The notes under the pieces: generated by a model | Database searches by the model: none | What the model was told of the DNA's origin: nothing | What the model saw: the letters and a program-made list of their open reading frames with translations, nothing else | Source: Blakeslea trispora | Lineage: Eukaryota > Mucoromycota > Mucoromycetes > Mucorales > Choanephoraceae | Length of the DNA: 64,000 nucleotides | NCBI GenBank assembly: GCA_025331445.1 | Contig: JAIWNE010000098.1 | Location: 60,080 to 124,079 of the forward strand | Direction: 5' to 3' | In this document: piece after piece, positions 12,653-23,429 of the stretch | Layout: each line of letters starts with the position of its first letter | How positions within the stretch are numbered: position 1 is the stretch's first letter | Translations under genes and position numbers: made by a program

Positions 12653-13505
12653 TTAAAGATCAGCTAAACTATCCTTGATGGCTTTATAGTATTCAGGGGA
12701 AAGTTTGCTGGCTAATTCTTGCTTTGTTAACCAAGCAAAATCACTCACCTCTTTGCTTGGCTTCACTTGACCAGCAAAGATACGAGCCTTCATGAAGAAA
12801 GTCTTGCTACCTTCTGCGCCCTTAGTTGAAGTTTGTTTAAAAACGCCGATAGGTTGACGTCCAACAAACCAGGTATCCATATCTACACCACATTCTTGTT
12901 GCAATGTACGTTCTGCTGCCTAATACAAGAATCATTAAGTCCCTAGAAGCTATAGTAAAGAAAAAGAGCATTACCTCATGCAAATATTCAGAGCTATCAA
13001 CAGGACCTTGAGGGAACTGCCAGGGGTTTGCTTCATCGTTCTTTTTGACGACCAAGTACAATGTCTTTTGAAGCGATCTATCTAAACTCTTTATGTCATT
13101 CTTTCTATCAGCCTCTGTCTCTCTGGATAATTTTTCGGCTTTGTTGGTGGCAGCTAAGCTCTCGTTTTCCTTTTCCCAAGTGGCTTGTGATTCCTTGACA
13201 CTGTCTGTCAGATTCTCGGTTGTGTCGATCATGGCTTTTTGACGAGCTTCTTCTTCATTCTTCCAACGACGTTCAGCAACTGATCCCTTTTTGAAATAAA
13301 ATTCGGTAGGTGTGGCTGTAGACTCTTGACGCTCAAGCTTTTCACAGTAATCAAAGTAAGCTTTTTCGAAAGGAGTGGCATCGCGAGTGATCTGAGGTGC
13401 ACGTGACAAAATAACAGAGGCTTGGATGCGAGCATTCTTAATGACGAGAGGAGAGGCAGTAGCCAATCCTCTTTGTTGAATGCTATGGAAGGTGCGTCTA
13501 AGCAT
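12653..13505 (-). CDS. MRPL46: Mitochondrial large ribosomal subunit protein mL46
   Basis: Two exons, 13505-12975 and 12919-12653, join in phase 0 across a 55-nt intron to 265 residues. The N-terminus (MLRRTFHSIQQRGLATASP) is a typical mitochondrial presequence. The N-terminal mL46 motif is seen in SVILSRAPQITRDATPFEKA, and the NUDIX-like fold typical of mL46 in PWQFPQGPVDSSEYLHE, continuing after the intron with AAERTLQQECG. mL46 lacks NUDIX hydrolase activity and is structural in the mitoribosome. The ATG at 13503-13505 starts the presequence; longer extension upstream has no other ATG. The gene lies 97 bp from the chitinase stop on the same strand. Confidence 0.93.
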
Positions 13506-13602
13506 AATTATATTTTTTAAGTAAATGGGAAAAAAGAGAGTGAACAAATTTTTACAAGTCATCTATAGATTAAACAACCGGGGGTTGCCCACTTGAATTT
13601 TA

Positions 13603-15214
13603 TTAGATTTGATTGGCCAAAGAAAAGATAGCACAGAAAAAAGTAAAGAGAACCAAGGTAGTCGGAGCAAGCTTGGCAGCATTTGAATACAGCTGTTCTT
13701 TACTTAGTACGTTAAATTGAGGGCCCACTACTTTGTAAGGTGGGATAGGGTTTATCTTGAGACAAGCGTCCTTTTGTTCATTGGCTGAAAGTTCTCGGTT
13801 AACGACATCGAGCAATTGACCCTTCTTTTGGGAATAGTCATCATAAGCAACATCCCATACGCCCACACCTCGAGCACCTTTACAGATGGCAAAATCGACT
13901 TTGAGTGCGATACTGTCAGGATCATCATAGACAATCAAGTGATGAGTGACTGGATTATACAGCCATGGTGTTTGCGACTCCACATCCCAATTTTTGATCC
14001 ACTGTCCACCTGGAGTTTTGTAGTCTAACAGGATACCGGAACTTAAAAGAGAACGCCACTTCCACATGCTGGAATAAGATCGTCTTGAATTAGGGCAAGG
14101 GGATTGAGAGAGCTCATCTTCAGCATCGCCTTGAGGTTTTGAAGCATGCGCTGTGACCAAGAGTCTTTTGAGATGGACCACATCTTCTTTCGGCTTGGAG
14201 ACATAGCCATAGAAGGGCAGTCCCATAATAATCTTTTCAGGAGGCATATGAGCTGTTGCCCATGCTTCCCATGCTTGAGCAAAACTCTGTTGTGTTGAGC
14301 CTTCTTGTTTTGATGTCTGAAGTGGTGCATTAGGCCCAATGACAGATTTGCCTACATAAGTATCGTACATCATCACAAAGACCCAATCGATGACTGCACT
14401 GAATGAACTGACATCGGTAATTGGTGCATTGTTCTTTGAAAAGGGTGCTGTGCCTACAGCCATGGTCAATAATTTGTGGCCTTCATCTTTGTCTGTTGCA
14501 TTGTTGTACAGGTGTTTATAGTAGGTGGTATCTGCCGTGGGCGGTTTGATTGTACTGAAAGCATCATCCAGTGCTTCACGTAATTGTTTGAGCAACAATA
14601 AGTAATTATCTGTATCATTGGCATAGTCTAATGTGTTGCATTCAAGTGCACTTTTACCCGGATACTCCCTATATGGTAAATAGAACATTGGTTAATATGA
14701 TGCATCGTTTTTAGGATTCATAAAAACCATTTTACCAATCAATATCAATACCTACAATAAAAAAAGCAGTATAAGTGAACCTCTCTCTCTCTCGTCATAA
14801 AATAGTTGACTTACCATCTAGACCAAATTGCAATATCCATTCAACTACCTGATTGACGAATTGTGTTCGATTTTCGAGAGTAGAAGCCATCTTACTCATA
14901 GATCTGCTTCCGTACCAGCCTCCGATCGACAGCAACACCTTGACATTGTTTTGGTGAGCAATACCAACTACTTTCATCAATTGTGTTGGGTTTGATAGTT
15001 TAGGAACGACATCTTCCTCCATGGTAGCAAACCCATAGTTTAGATGGGTAATTTGAGACCATGGAATGTATTCAATAGGCAATAACTTGGATTCCCAGTA
15101 TCCCCAATAGCCAACAACCACTTTGTCTTTTGCCGATATTGCAAGGCAACATTCGAGAAACAAAAAAGCAAAAGCAGCAGTACAAATATTGAGCAATGAT
15201 TTGAATCGGTACAT
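13603..15214 (-). CDS. GH18 chitinase, probably GPI-anchored
   Basis: Three exons, 15214-14815, 14751-14736 and 14668-13603, give 493 residues. The N-terminus is a signal peptide (LLNICTAAFAFLFLECCLA). The GH18 barrel shows VVVGYWGYWES, the SxGG motif in VLLSIGGWYG, and the catalytic DxxDxDxE motif as DGIDIDWE at residues 133-140, with Glu140 as acid/base. That motif exists only when a 16-nt microexon is included. Later barrel motifs include VIDWVFVMMYDTY, MGLPFYGY and GVGVWDVAYDD. The C-terminus is hydrophobic after a small-residue site (SNAAKLAPTT, then VLFTFFCAIF), which fits a GPI signal. The likely role is hydrolysis or remodelling of chitin at the wall or plasma membrane. Endo versus exo action cannot be told. 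Confidence 0.93.
14736..14751 (-). other. 16-nt microexon encoding the GH18 active-site core
   Basis: On the minus strand the exon is bounded by an acceptor (TTGTAG) and a donor (GTAAAA). It takes phase 1 from exon 1 and leaves phase 2 for exon 3, restoring GIDIDW of the DxxDxDxE motif. Skipping it would shift the frame and remove the catalytic residues. Confidence 0.88.
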
Positions 15215-15400
15215 TCTCTTTCTCGCTGTTTTTTGTCTTTTATCTTGACTAAGGTTGATAAGATTTGATGAAGAAAAGAAAAGAAAACAAAGAGCTCAAG
15301 AAATCATACGAATCGATTTTAAATTGAGTTAAATACGCTTGTTGTCTACATTTTATAGTTTGAATAGTAATCCTTTTTCTTTCTTTCTCATTGTCTTTCA

Positions 15401-16968
15401 TCAAGCTATTTTATTTAGAATCTTATCAAAGAGAGGCGTACAGATCTTGGCATTGTTAGCTAACAAAAACAAGAAACATGAGAAACATACAAACTCAAAT
15501 AAAAGGAGATGACTTACTTCTATAATCAAACTGCGTACAGGTACACCTAGCTTGGACATGAGAGCTGAAATCACTAGGACAGATAGAAAGATGCTTATGC
15601 TCAAACCCAACAAGGAGGTCATTAGCTATTTCAAATTTTTCTAAAAGTAAAGCTGCTGCTACTGTCTGAGGCATGGATTCTCCCCACCTGAAATAAAATC
15701 AGTTTATGGATTAGGAAGTTTTTTTTTTCTTTTGCTTACTTGTGATAAAAAAAACCTCCTGATAAATCCAATGCTTCAAAGAATTTAGTGTATTTCTTGG
15801 ATCGTAAAAAGTCAAGTGAGGCAATTGTGAAACTGTTATAAATCATACAGTTTGAAAAGTGACCTTGGTATTCACTGATAGGATCTGATGGGTTGCTAGG
15901 CATGTTTCTGGTAGCTTCATTTAGCAGAGCTTTATATATGCTTTTGTTTGTAGGCACTATCATGTCTTTGTTTTGTTGAATAAATTCAATGACTTGGTCC
16001 TGAAAGCCCTCCAAGTTGTTATGATCTTCAGTAATAGCGGCAGCAAAGGCTAATAAAGTATCAGTCCGACACATTCCGATGTTTTTTTTGTGCTTACCAA
16101 ACTTTTTCTTTTCTCTTTTCATTTTTTCAAATGGATCCTGTAAAATATCACACGTATATCTAGATCCTGGATGTATCCTCCAATAGTATTCTAAGGGGCG
16201 TAGAAGAGGGTGATATGCTAAGAAGCCTGCATTATATCTAATATTATGTGAATAAGAGCCAAAAAAATCAAGAGATGGATGCCTTTACCTTGTCATTTTT
16301 CTAAAGTTCATGCTCTCTCCATCTATAGTATCTGTCGTCTTTACCAATTTGCGTAAATTCTTCTCAGCAAGTTGTATATCAACCCAGTAAGGCTCATTCC
16401 ACTCAATGGCAGGAGCTTGACCAAAGAATACGGGAGCAGTCGTTGAGCTGGTGATCCACTGGCGAAACTTGCGAGACAATGCTTTCTCTGATATGATAAT
16501 CCAAGGATAACCATATAGACGATTGAACCGATCTTCAATATCCAACATACTTACTCTTAAAGCATACAGATCGTTTTCATGCACCACAGACACAAAAGCA
16601 GCTTTTACTTGTAATTTGCTATTGACACCACGCCAATCGAGTTTCATGTCTGGCAAAAGATACTCGTGAGAGGGACTGTTGTAGAGCTTGATTTGATGAG
16701 CAGCACGATCTCCATAGAAATCATGAAAAGACATTTGGACAAGATAGCTGGATAAAGTAAAGCTATCTGAATACATGAAGAAATACCAGCTTAGGCCTGA
16801 CATCAGAGTGATAAGGCCAAACACAGAGCACACAAGATTTCTTTGAACCCAAAACGATATTCTACTCCAGTAAGTATGATAGATGGTTCTTGGCCACCAT
16901 CTTTTTTGGTTTGGCTTGATTGTAATGCGACCTGATCTATCAGAGTCTAAGAGGTTTTCCACTATCAT
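15401..16968 (-). CDS. GT15 (KRE2/MNT1 family) alpha-mannosyltransferase
   Basis: Four exons, 16968-16289, 16237-15740, 15687-15518 and 15459-15401, join in phase and give 468 residues. It is a type II membrane protein: a basic cytosolic tail, then one span (NLVCSVFGLITLMSGLSWYF), then the lumenal domain. GT15 signatures are VKAAFVSVVHENDLYALRVS, DIEDRFNRLYGYPWIII, RYNAGFLAYHPLLRPLEYYW and ASLDFLRSKKYTKFFEALD, followed by GGFFYHKWGES. The family adds alpha-1,2-mannose to O- and N-linked glycans in the Golgi using GDP-mannose. The last junction is less sure: reading through the donor at 15517 would end the protein at a TGA at 15495-15497, whereas splicing yields the expected Cys-rich end (FDYRTNNAKICTPLF). 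Confidence 0.9.
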
Positions 16969-17131
16969 TGAGAAGGATAAAGAGGGAAAAGAAAGACAAA
17001 AAATGAATAAGCAGCTATCAAAAGAATGTACATGCTTTTTAGTATTAATATATACAAAATAAGGGTGCGCTTTTGTTTGTAGAAAAAAATTGTTCACTTT
17101 ATCTTCTTCTTTTTTTTTTCATAAAGTCAAT

Positions 17132-18763
17132 ATGTTTTCCCTGCCCAAAAGAACAACCATACTTGCAATTGCAAACAATCTTGATGAAGATAGCCCAGAC
17201 TATGGTCTTCCAACTGCCAGCCGCGATAATATTCGAGCCTATCTTAATGATATTGGAATCAAAGCGACAGATGAAGATCTTCGTCGGCCAGATCGATCTC
17301 GAACTCGCCAACTGTTTGTTCTTCTCATCCATCATTATAGACCTTGGAGACTTCAACTGATGTCAAAAGAGAAACAAAAGCTCATGGCAGACTACAATCT
17401 ATCTGTAACTATTTAACCTTGGTTCTCTTTACTATTGTGTGTACAGTTGAACTCATGTAGAAAAGGAATCCGATCAAGAAATGATAGAGACACAAGTGAT
17501 CTTTTTAGAAACAAAACGGTTCCTCAGGTCGCTCAGGTGTACCGATATAGCCTTATCAGACTTCACAGAGCCTACATCAGATCGACTTCAAAAATTATTA
17601 ACTACTTTTCTAAACTTTGATGCATATCTTCGAGAAGAGGCTGGACCTAAATCAGAACCACTAGCAGCCATGGCTGTAATATAACATATTTAAAGGAAAC
17701 ATCAAGCCATTTATACCTTTTTTGTTTATAGGGTCAAATAGCACAAGATGTACATGAATTGGCATTTAGAAAGGAAAATCTGCTAAGCATAAGGAATACG
17801 ATGAGAGCAAAGAAAGAAAGAGAACAAGATGAGACAGACAAACTGCAGTTGGATACCAAGGCCTTTGAACAAGAATTAATTGATCTTCGTCGTGAATGCG
17901 AGGCTCGCATGCAAGAATTAGATTTCGCGAAGGCTGAAAGATTGGCCGTAAAAGACAGATTGGTAGGAAAACAATGAACCGAAAGAAATCATATATTGAA
18001 GCCATGTTGGACATAGCAATCACTTCAAATGGAAGTGTTGAATGCAATTGATATTAGAAAAGGATTGCAAGAGAAAGAAGATTGGGATATTGGGACACTG
18101 CAAGAACATGCCTCACAGCTACAAGAAGACATTGCACGATTCACACTTGAAATGGATAATCATCGAGAAATATCACCACACACAGATGATCAAATAGCAC
18201 AGCTTAAAGTACTTGATACAGTAAGCTTGACATCTTATTAAATAATGAAGGGAGAAATAATGGCTTAAACTAGAATTTGGCTAGAGCCATCAAAATCATT
18301 AATGGTTGGTCTTCTCGAAGGCATGATATGAAAAGACAGAGAAAGACATGTGATGCTGTTCAAAGAGTCATTGAAACTGTTACTTCAGAAAATCAAGATT
18401 TGGCCACCAAATCGGCTGTAGGTCGACATTCTCTTACTGTAGATTAAGGACTTAATTTTCTTTTTTATTCAGGCATTGAAGCGTTTTGCAGCAGCAGAAG
18501 AACTCAAGATTGAACGTCTAAATGAAGATCAAGCAAAGAAAAGAGAATCAATGAGGCGTTTTTGGGAATTTCAAGAAAAAGAAGACGAAAAACTTAAACG
18601 TGAAGAAGCAACAGCATTGGAGGATAGACTTGAATTTGAAAAGAAACGCGATGATTTAGCAAGAAAGATAGCTCAAGTAGAGCTTAGCGACAAGTCATTT
18701 GAAGAAAGTATCGCAACACTTTTACGACAAGTCATTTTTAAGATTAAAGAAAGAATAGTTTAA
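17132..18763 (+). CDS. NUF2: NUF2, subunit of the NDC80 kinetochore complex
   Basis: Six exons, 17132-17404, 17466-17675, 17732-17962, 18017-18220, 18274-18417 and 18473-18763, give 450 residues, close to yeast (451) and human (464) NUF2. The calponin-homology region shows YLNDIGIKATDEDLRRPD and then DIALSDFTEPTSDRLQKLLT followed by NFDAYLRE, the typical NUF2 pattern. The rest is heptad-rich coiled coil, as expected for the part that dimerises with NDC80 and binds SPC24/SPC25. All five introns are in phase 0. The acceptor of exon 2 was set at AAG/GAA (17465/17466) to keep the frame; the stronger-looking TAG five bases earlier breaks it. An AATAAA-like signal follows the stop. Confidence 0.85.
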
Positions 18764-18844
18764 CAATAAAGAAAACACAAACATTTTTATTTCGGTTTTC
18801 TTTTTTTGTGTTAATGATGTTATAAAGGTATATTATATTATTGT

Positions 18845-20276
18845 TTAGTATTCTTCAACATCATCAATTTCGGAATCACCCAAAGAGTCAGAACCGACTT
18901 CTTCATAATCCTTTTCGAGAGCGGCCAAATCTTCACGAGCTTCGGAGAATTCACCTTCTTCCATACCTTCACCAACATACCAGTGAACGAAAGCACGCTT
19001 AGCGTACATCAAATCGAACTTGTGGTCAAGACGAGCCCAAGCTTCGGCAATGGCAGTAGTGTTGGACAACATACAGAGAGCACGTTGGACGTTAGCCAAG
19101 TCACCACCAGGGACAACAGCAGGGGCACGGTTGTTGATACCAACCTTGAAACCAGTAGGACACCAGTCAACGAATTGAATGGTACGCTTGGTCTTGATGG
19201 AACCGATGGCAGCGTTGGTGTCCTTGGGGACAACATCACCACGGTACAACAAACAACAAGACATGTACTTGCCGTGACGAGGATCACACTTGACCATCTG
19301 GTTGTTGGGTTCGAAACAGGCGTTGGTAATTTCAGCAACAGACAATTGTTCGTGGAAGGCCTTGGCAGCAGAGATGATGGGGGCATAGGTGACCAAAGGG
19401 AAGTGAATACGGGGGTAAGGAACCAAGTTGGTTTGGAATTCGTTCAAATCGACGTTAAGAGAACCATCGAAACGAAGAGAGGCAGTGATAGAGGAGACAA
19501 CTTGAGCAATCAAACGGTTAAGGTTAGTGTAAGAAGGACGTTCAATGTCCAAGTTACGACGACAGATATCGTAGATAGCTTCGTTATCAACCATGAAGGA
19601 GACATCAGAGTGTTCCAAAGTGGTGTGGGTAGTCAAGATAGAGTTGTAAGGTTCAACAACAGAGGTGGCGACTTGAGGAGCAGGGTAAACGGTGAATTCC
19701 AACTTGGACTTCTTACCATAGTCAACAGAGAGACGTTCCATCAAGAGAGCACCGAAACCGGAACCGGTACCACCACCAAAGGAGTGGAAGACCAAGAAAC
19801 CTTGGAGACCAGTACAGTTATCGGCGAGCTTACGAATACGGTCAAGAACAGAGTCAACAAGCTCCTTACCAACAGTGTAGTGACCACGAGCATAGTTGTT
19901 AGCAGCATCTTCCTTACCAGTGATCAATTGTTCTAATTTTCAATTTGTATTATGATTGGTTAGGAGAAAAAAATCATATTAAAATATATAATTTTTTTTT
20001 TTTAGAAAACTTACCAGGATGGAAGAGTTGTCTGTAAGTACCAGTACGGACCTCGTCAACAACAGTGGGTTCCAAATCGACCATGACGGTACGAGGAACA
20101 TGCTTACCAGAGCTAGTTTCACTGAAGAAGGTATCGAAGGAGTTATCACCAGTGGCATTTTCTTGGGGAATGTGACCATCAGGTTGAATACCATGTTCAA
20201 GACAGTAGAGTTCCCAACAGGCGTTACCAATTTGGACACCAGCTTGACCGACGTGAATGGAAATAACTTCTCTCAT
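18845..20276 (-). CDS. TUB1: Alpha-tubulin
   Basis: Two exons, 20276-20015 and 19932-18845, join across an 82-nt intron to 449 residues, the normal alpha-tubulin length. It starts [20 protein letters not shown] and carries the tubulin GTP-binding signature GGGTGSG and the alpha-specific DLNEF segment with the catalytic Glu that promotes hydrolysis of beta-tubulin GTP. The acidic tail ends in EEY, so a detyrosinatable C-terminal Tyr is kept. The MREC motif common in alpha-tubulins reads MREV here. Codon use is strongly biased toward C/G-ending codons compared with neighbours, as expected for a highly expressed gene. The stop lies 81 bp from the convergent NUF2 stop. Confidence 0.98.
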
Positions 20277-20428
20277 TTTTTATAGGGTGTTTAATAAAGT
20301 TGATTATTCAAAAGTTAAGGAAGAATAAGCAACCAAAAGATAAAGAAAACAAGAAAAAAAAAAAGGAGTTATTTTAAATAATTTTTTCTATTTATTTTTT
20401 TTTTTTTTACGATTCTATTTTTTCTGAA

Positions 20429-20435
20429 CCAATCA
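20429..20435. promoter_or_regulatory. CCAAT motif upstream of alpha-tubulin
   Basis: CCAATCA on the plus strand, about 150 bp upstream of the alpha-tubulin ATG, next to a long T-run (A-run on the sense strand). CCAAT boxes bind the Hap/NF-Y complex in fungi. A single motif in AT-rich DNA is weak evidence. Confidence 0.3.
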
Positions 20436-20494
20436 TAGGGTGCATAGCACAAGCTCAACACGTTTTTTAATTTACTTGTGGATGATTCAGGCAA

Positions 20495-21095
20495 GATATG
20501 AATCTTCTTTGGCCAATGCATCTAACTCTGCCTTCAATACTAAAACGGGTTCATCCAACTGGCGAATGTCAATAAAGGAAGCTTGCTCATCCTCTATACA
20601 ATCTCTACATTAAACCCAACTGTTTTAAGAAGATTGAGCCTCCATGTAAAATGCAAGTTGCTGTGTATGCAGTGCATGCAGCTCTATCCTGTCCCAATCA
20701 GCTCTTGTCTCTAATGATTTTAAGGTCACAGTGCTTACAGTCTGTTGTAGGGTGTCTTTAATACCTTATTGAACTCCGAAATTCTTATCACACCAGGCGA
20801 AAAATTTCAAAAAAAGTGCCTGCAAAATTTAGGAGTATTATTTATACCATATATGGAAACTGTTTTAAAAGACTATTTTGATTGGACGAAATACAAGATA
20901 TTTTATTGGCTTAAAAAAGTTCAGGATTTGATAGCTTACCTGCAGCCTAGGGTATCATCCTCAGGCACCAGAATGAGCTAATAGTGTTTGCTTGACTAGT
21001 TCAATCTTTACAATTGCCAACAAAGCCTAATCTGACTTGTGCCTTTTGATGAACCTTAGACTTGCAGATAGTAGCTTCTACGGCAATACTTGAAA
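20495..21095 (-). pseudogene. Possible decayed multi-exon gene
   Basis: On the minus strand, 21095-20990 begins with an ATG frame (MSFISSIAVEATICKSK). The 20840-20630 stretch reads LKFFAWCDKNFGVQ, a stop, then GIKDTLQQTVSTVTLKSLE and RADWDRIELHALHTQQLAFY. The 20580-20495 stretch reads IDIRQLDEPVLVLKAELDAL. The residues are coding-like and probably helical, but at least three stops interrupt them and the splice phases do not fit cleanly. It may be a dead gene or one with introns I could not place. I cannot name the family. Confidence 0.3.
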
Positions 21096-21828
21096 TAAAA
21101 GACATGGACTAAATAGATACATTGTTAAAACATGTTCTTCATGCACTACGGGAAATTTTTCTCCGATTTCTTCAAAAGTCGCCAAAAATCGCCAAAAATC
21201 GCCAGAATTTATTTTTTTAACTTTTTTTTGACTTTCATTGTCGTGTTTGTAGCTGTAATTCTAAATTTGAGCCAATCATATCAAGTGTTTGCTGCTAAGC
21301 GGTGTTTAAAGGATGTGTTTAATTATTAAAATTGTTCATTGTTATAAAAATATCTTTATTGAGAACTAGAACAACAACTTGAAAATTGTCACATTAAATG
21401 ACAAGCTTATATATATTTTTTCAACGAGGTCATGTTTCATATAGGCGACCTTCAAACTTGATGTTGTGTTGAAAAGTTCTTGAATTTTATTACTTAAATA
21501 GCCCTATAATTTTAACTCATCATGGCTTTCGCTTTTTGACATAATGTAAAGGTATGGTCAACTCCTAATGTATCATGGTAGAAAATATCCAGTGACTCTT
21601 CTCTTGAAGATGACACGATAGCTAATTTTTGTTTATTCAAATTTAGATTGACCAGGCTGATTGTGGAATAATATTATGAAAAGTAAAAGTCTTAAACCAA
21701 TTTTTTAAAATATTAGAAGGTGAATTGATAAGCATAGTAATTTCTAAATATTGATTAGAAACAAGTATATTAATGCTTATATAACTTACTTTTGTAAAAA
21801 GAGATTTTTCTCTTATTGATGGTTGTAC

Positions 21829-22242
21829 TTATTTGCAATCGATTGGTTTCTTCAGCACCTTGTGTTTTTTCATAATGTGACATCTCTTCATCACCTTGGG
21901 TTTCTTCATTGGATAACATTTTACAAGTAAACATGAGTTATTAGCATGAGGTGATATATGCCGCGTATATTTATTATAAGACTCACCTTCAGGAATAATA
22001 CTTTGTATGTTGTTGTGGTTTCTGTTGTTCTTCATAAAAGATACCAAAGCATCTAAAAAACCCTCGTCATGCAAGAAAGGCTTGAAGGCCATCAGATCAT
22101 TTGCAAATTGTCTCTTTTTCCGTCTTGTAGAAAATGTCATTGATAGTGGAGAGAAAAGAAACCCCTTGCCAGGCACGAAAGGTTTAAAGGCCTTCAGATC
22201 ATTTGCAAATTGTCTCTTTTTCTGTCTTGTAGATAATGTCAT
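21829..22242 (-). CDS. Hypothetical protein with a 34-residue tandem repeat
   Basis: A 137-codon open frame from an ATG at 22240-22242. The first 68 residues are two copies of a 34-residue unit (RQKKRQFANDLKAFKPF versus RRKKRQFANDLMAFKPF), matching a 102-bp tandem DNA duplication at about 22096-22299. The C-terminus is Lys- and Met-rich with a short repeated motif (KVMKRCHIMKKHKVLKK). There is no known family, signal peptide or membrane span. The frame-preserving duplication suggests past coding selection, but expression is unknown. Confidence 0.45.
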   Translation of the reverse strand: MTLSTRQKKRQFANDLKAFKPFVPGKGFLFSPLSMTFSTRRKKRQFANDLMAFKPFLHDEGFLDALVSFMKNNRNHNNIQSIIPEGESYNKYTRHISPHANNSCLLVKCYPMKKPKVMKRCHIMKKHKVLKKPIDCK

Positions 22243-22349
22243 TGATAGTGGAAAGAATAGATGTTGTCTAAGTGAAAAGAAGAAAAAAAGATATTGTTTA
22301 AGAAATATTTATATCAGATGAAAGAGTAGTCACAATATTATTTTCATTA

Positions 22350-22564
22350 TAGAGATATATTCAAAAAGTTTCACCCTGAAATTTATCTGTGATTGACAAC
22401 TATTCTACAAGAAATAGACTTGAATGAACCAGGATGTCATAGTATGCTTGGGAAGAAGAAGAGCTTTCTAACCATGAGATCCTGGTTCATTCAAGTCTAT
22501 TTCTTGTAGAATAGTTGTCAATCACAGATAAATTTCGGGGTGAAACTTTTTGAATATATCTCTA
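22350..22564. repeat. Long inverted repeat: 86-bp arms, 43-bp loop
   Basis: The left arm (22350-22435) and right arm (22479-22564) are reverse complements with one mismatch by eye (CCCTGAAA against CCCCGAAA). The loop is 22436-22478. The unit could be a foldback/MITE element or a transcribed hairpin precursor. Near-identity of the arms argues for recent origin or ongoing conversion. No obvious target-site duplication flanks it. Confidence 0.9.
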
Positions 22565-23030
22565 ATTGTATCGATTTATTGATTCTCATTCAACATTTTA
22601 ACACACAAGTTGAATTGGTTACACAGTACAGAAGCCAATTACCTGAATTGAAGAGATCAACCAACTCACTCAATCATTCAATCCATCTTTCTGGTCGGCT
22701 AGCTGTGGAATCGAATCAACTCAACGATCCAATAAACCAACAAAGCATTGCTACTTCATCCGAGCCTATTACAATCATACTTGAGCCTTCTTCATTAGCA
22801 ATTCAGCGCCAATTGTTCAACCTTGGACCTAACATGGTCAGTATGACAGAAACCCTACAACAAACATATGTCGCTATGGCTGATCAAGAGACCAATTTAG
22901 ACCGCATCAATCAGCTCTATGATCGCTTGACACAAGCTACCCACTTAATCCCCACAAATTGTACAAATGCAACAATCTGTTACTCAACTTTTACAACAAA
23001 TATGACAATTGCTTGATCAACTCAACAGTT
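22565..23030 (+). pseudogene. Open frame of unknown origin, possibly element-derived
   Basis: An open frame runs out of the right arm of the inverted repeat to 23016. It has no early ATG and encodes a polar, Gln/Asn-rich, helical sequence (TETLQQTYVAMADQETNLDR, then INQLYDRLTQATHLIPTN). Similar coding traces continue out of frame to about 23090 (DQLNSYMLNVFNNLTGPQ). The composition recalls the N-terminal gag-like part of retroelements, but no diagnostic motif is present. It may instead be the N-terminal remnant of the Fanzor relic that follows. Confidence 0.3.
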
Positions 23031-23429
23031 ACATGCTAAATGTCTTTAACAACCTAACTGGCCCACAAAAAGCAATCACCATAATATCATTAACGCTATC
23101 AATCTGTCAGATTAAGTCAACATTGGTAGGCAAGCAATTTAAAATAGGTTAAATGATCTCAGAAGAAATGATTTGAGTGGTGCTGAACAGTTGCAACAAT
23201 TTGACTTTCTTATTTTAGGTAATAGATAGATATATTTATTCATATTAGTAAAATTGATAATGATAATTCATATTTGAGTAATCCTACTTTTTTTTTTTGT
23301 AGTTCCTTGACATAGTAGAATGGTTGGATTGTAAGCGAAAAAATGAAAAATAAGAAAAGATGTTGTGAAAGGAAATAGTAACTGGGCAAATTTACTCAAG
23401 GATCAATGTAACTAGTCTTTCTAGAATAG

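Noticed and set aside
15495..15530. TGA at 15495 as the end of the GT15 protein
   Set aside because: A strong donor (GTAAGT) precedes it, and splicing to 15459 yields the Cys-containing C-terminus typical of the family; kept only as an alternative.
17435..17620. Alternative NUF2 exon 2 frame containing CRKGIRSRNDRDTSDLF
   Set aside because: It ends at a stop within the exon and lacks the NUF2 motif, which the neighbouring frame (DIALSDFTEPTSDRLQ) contains.
18983..19936. 317-codon plus-strand open frame opposite alpha-tubulin
   Set aside because: It is a shadow of the strongly codon-biased tubulin gene; its Thr/Val/Asn/Arg-rich composition follows from the antisense of tubulin codons and it has no domain.
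20019..20285. Plus-strand frame opposite alpha-tubulin exon 1
   Set aside because: Antisense shadow of a conserved exon; no independent signal.
22000..22300. CRISPR-like array
   Set aside because: Only two direct repeats of 102 bp with no spacers, in a eukaryotic coding frame; a simple tandem duplication explains them.
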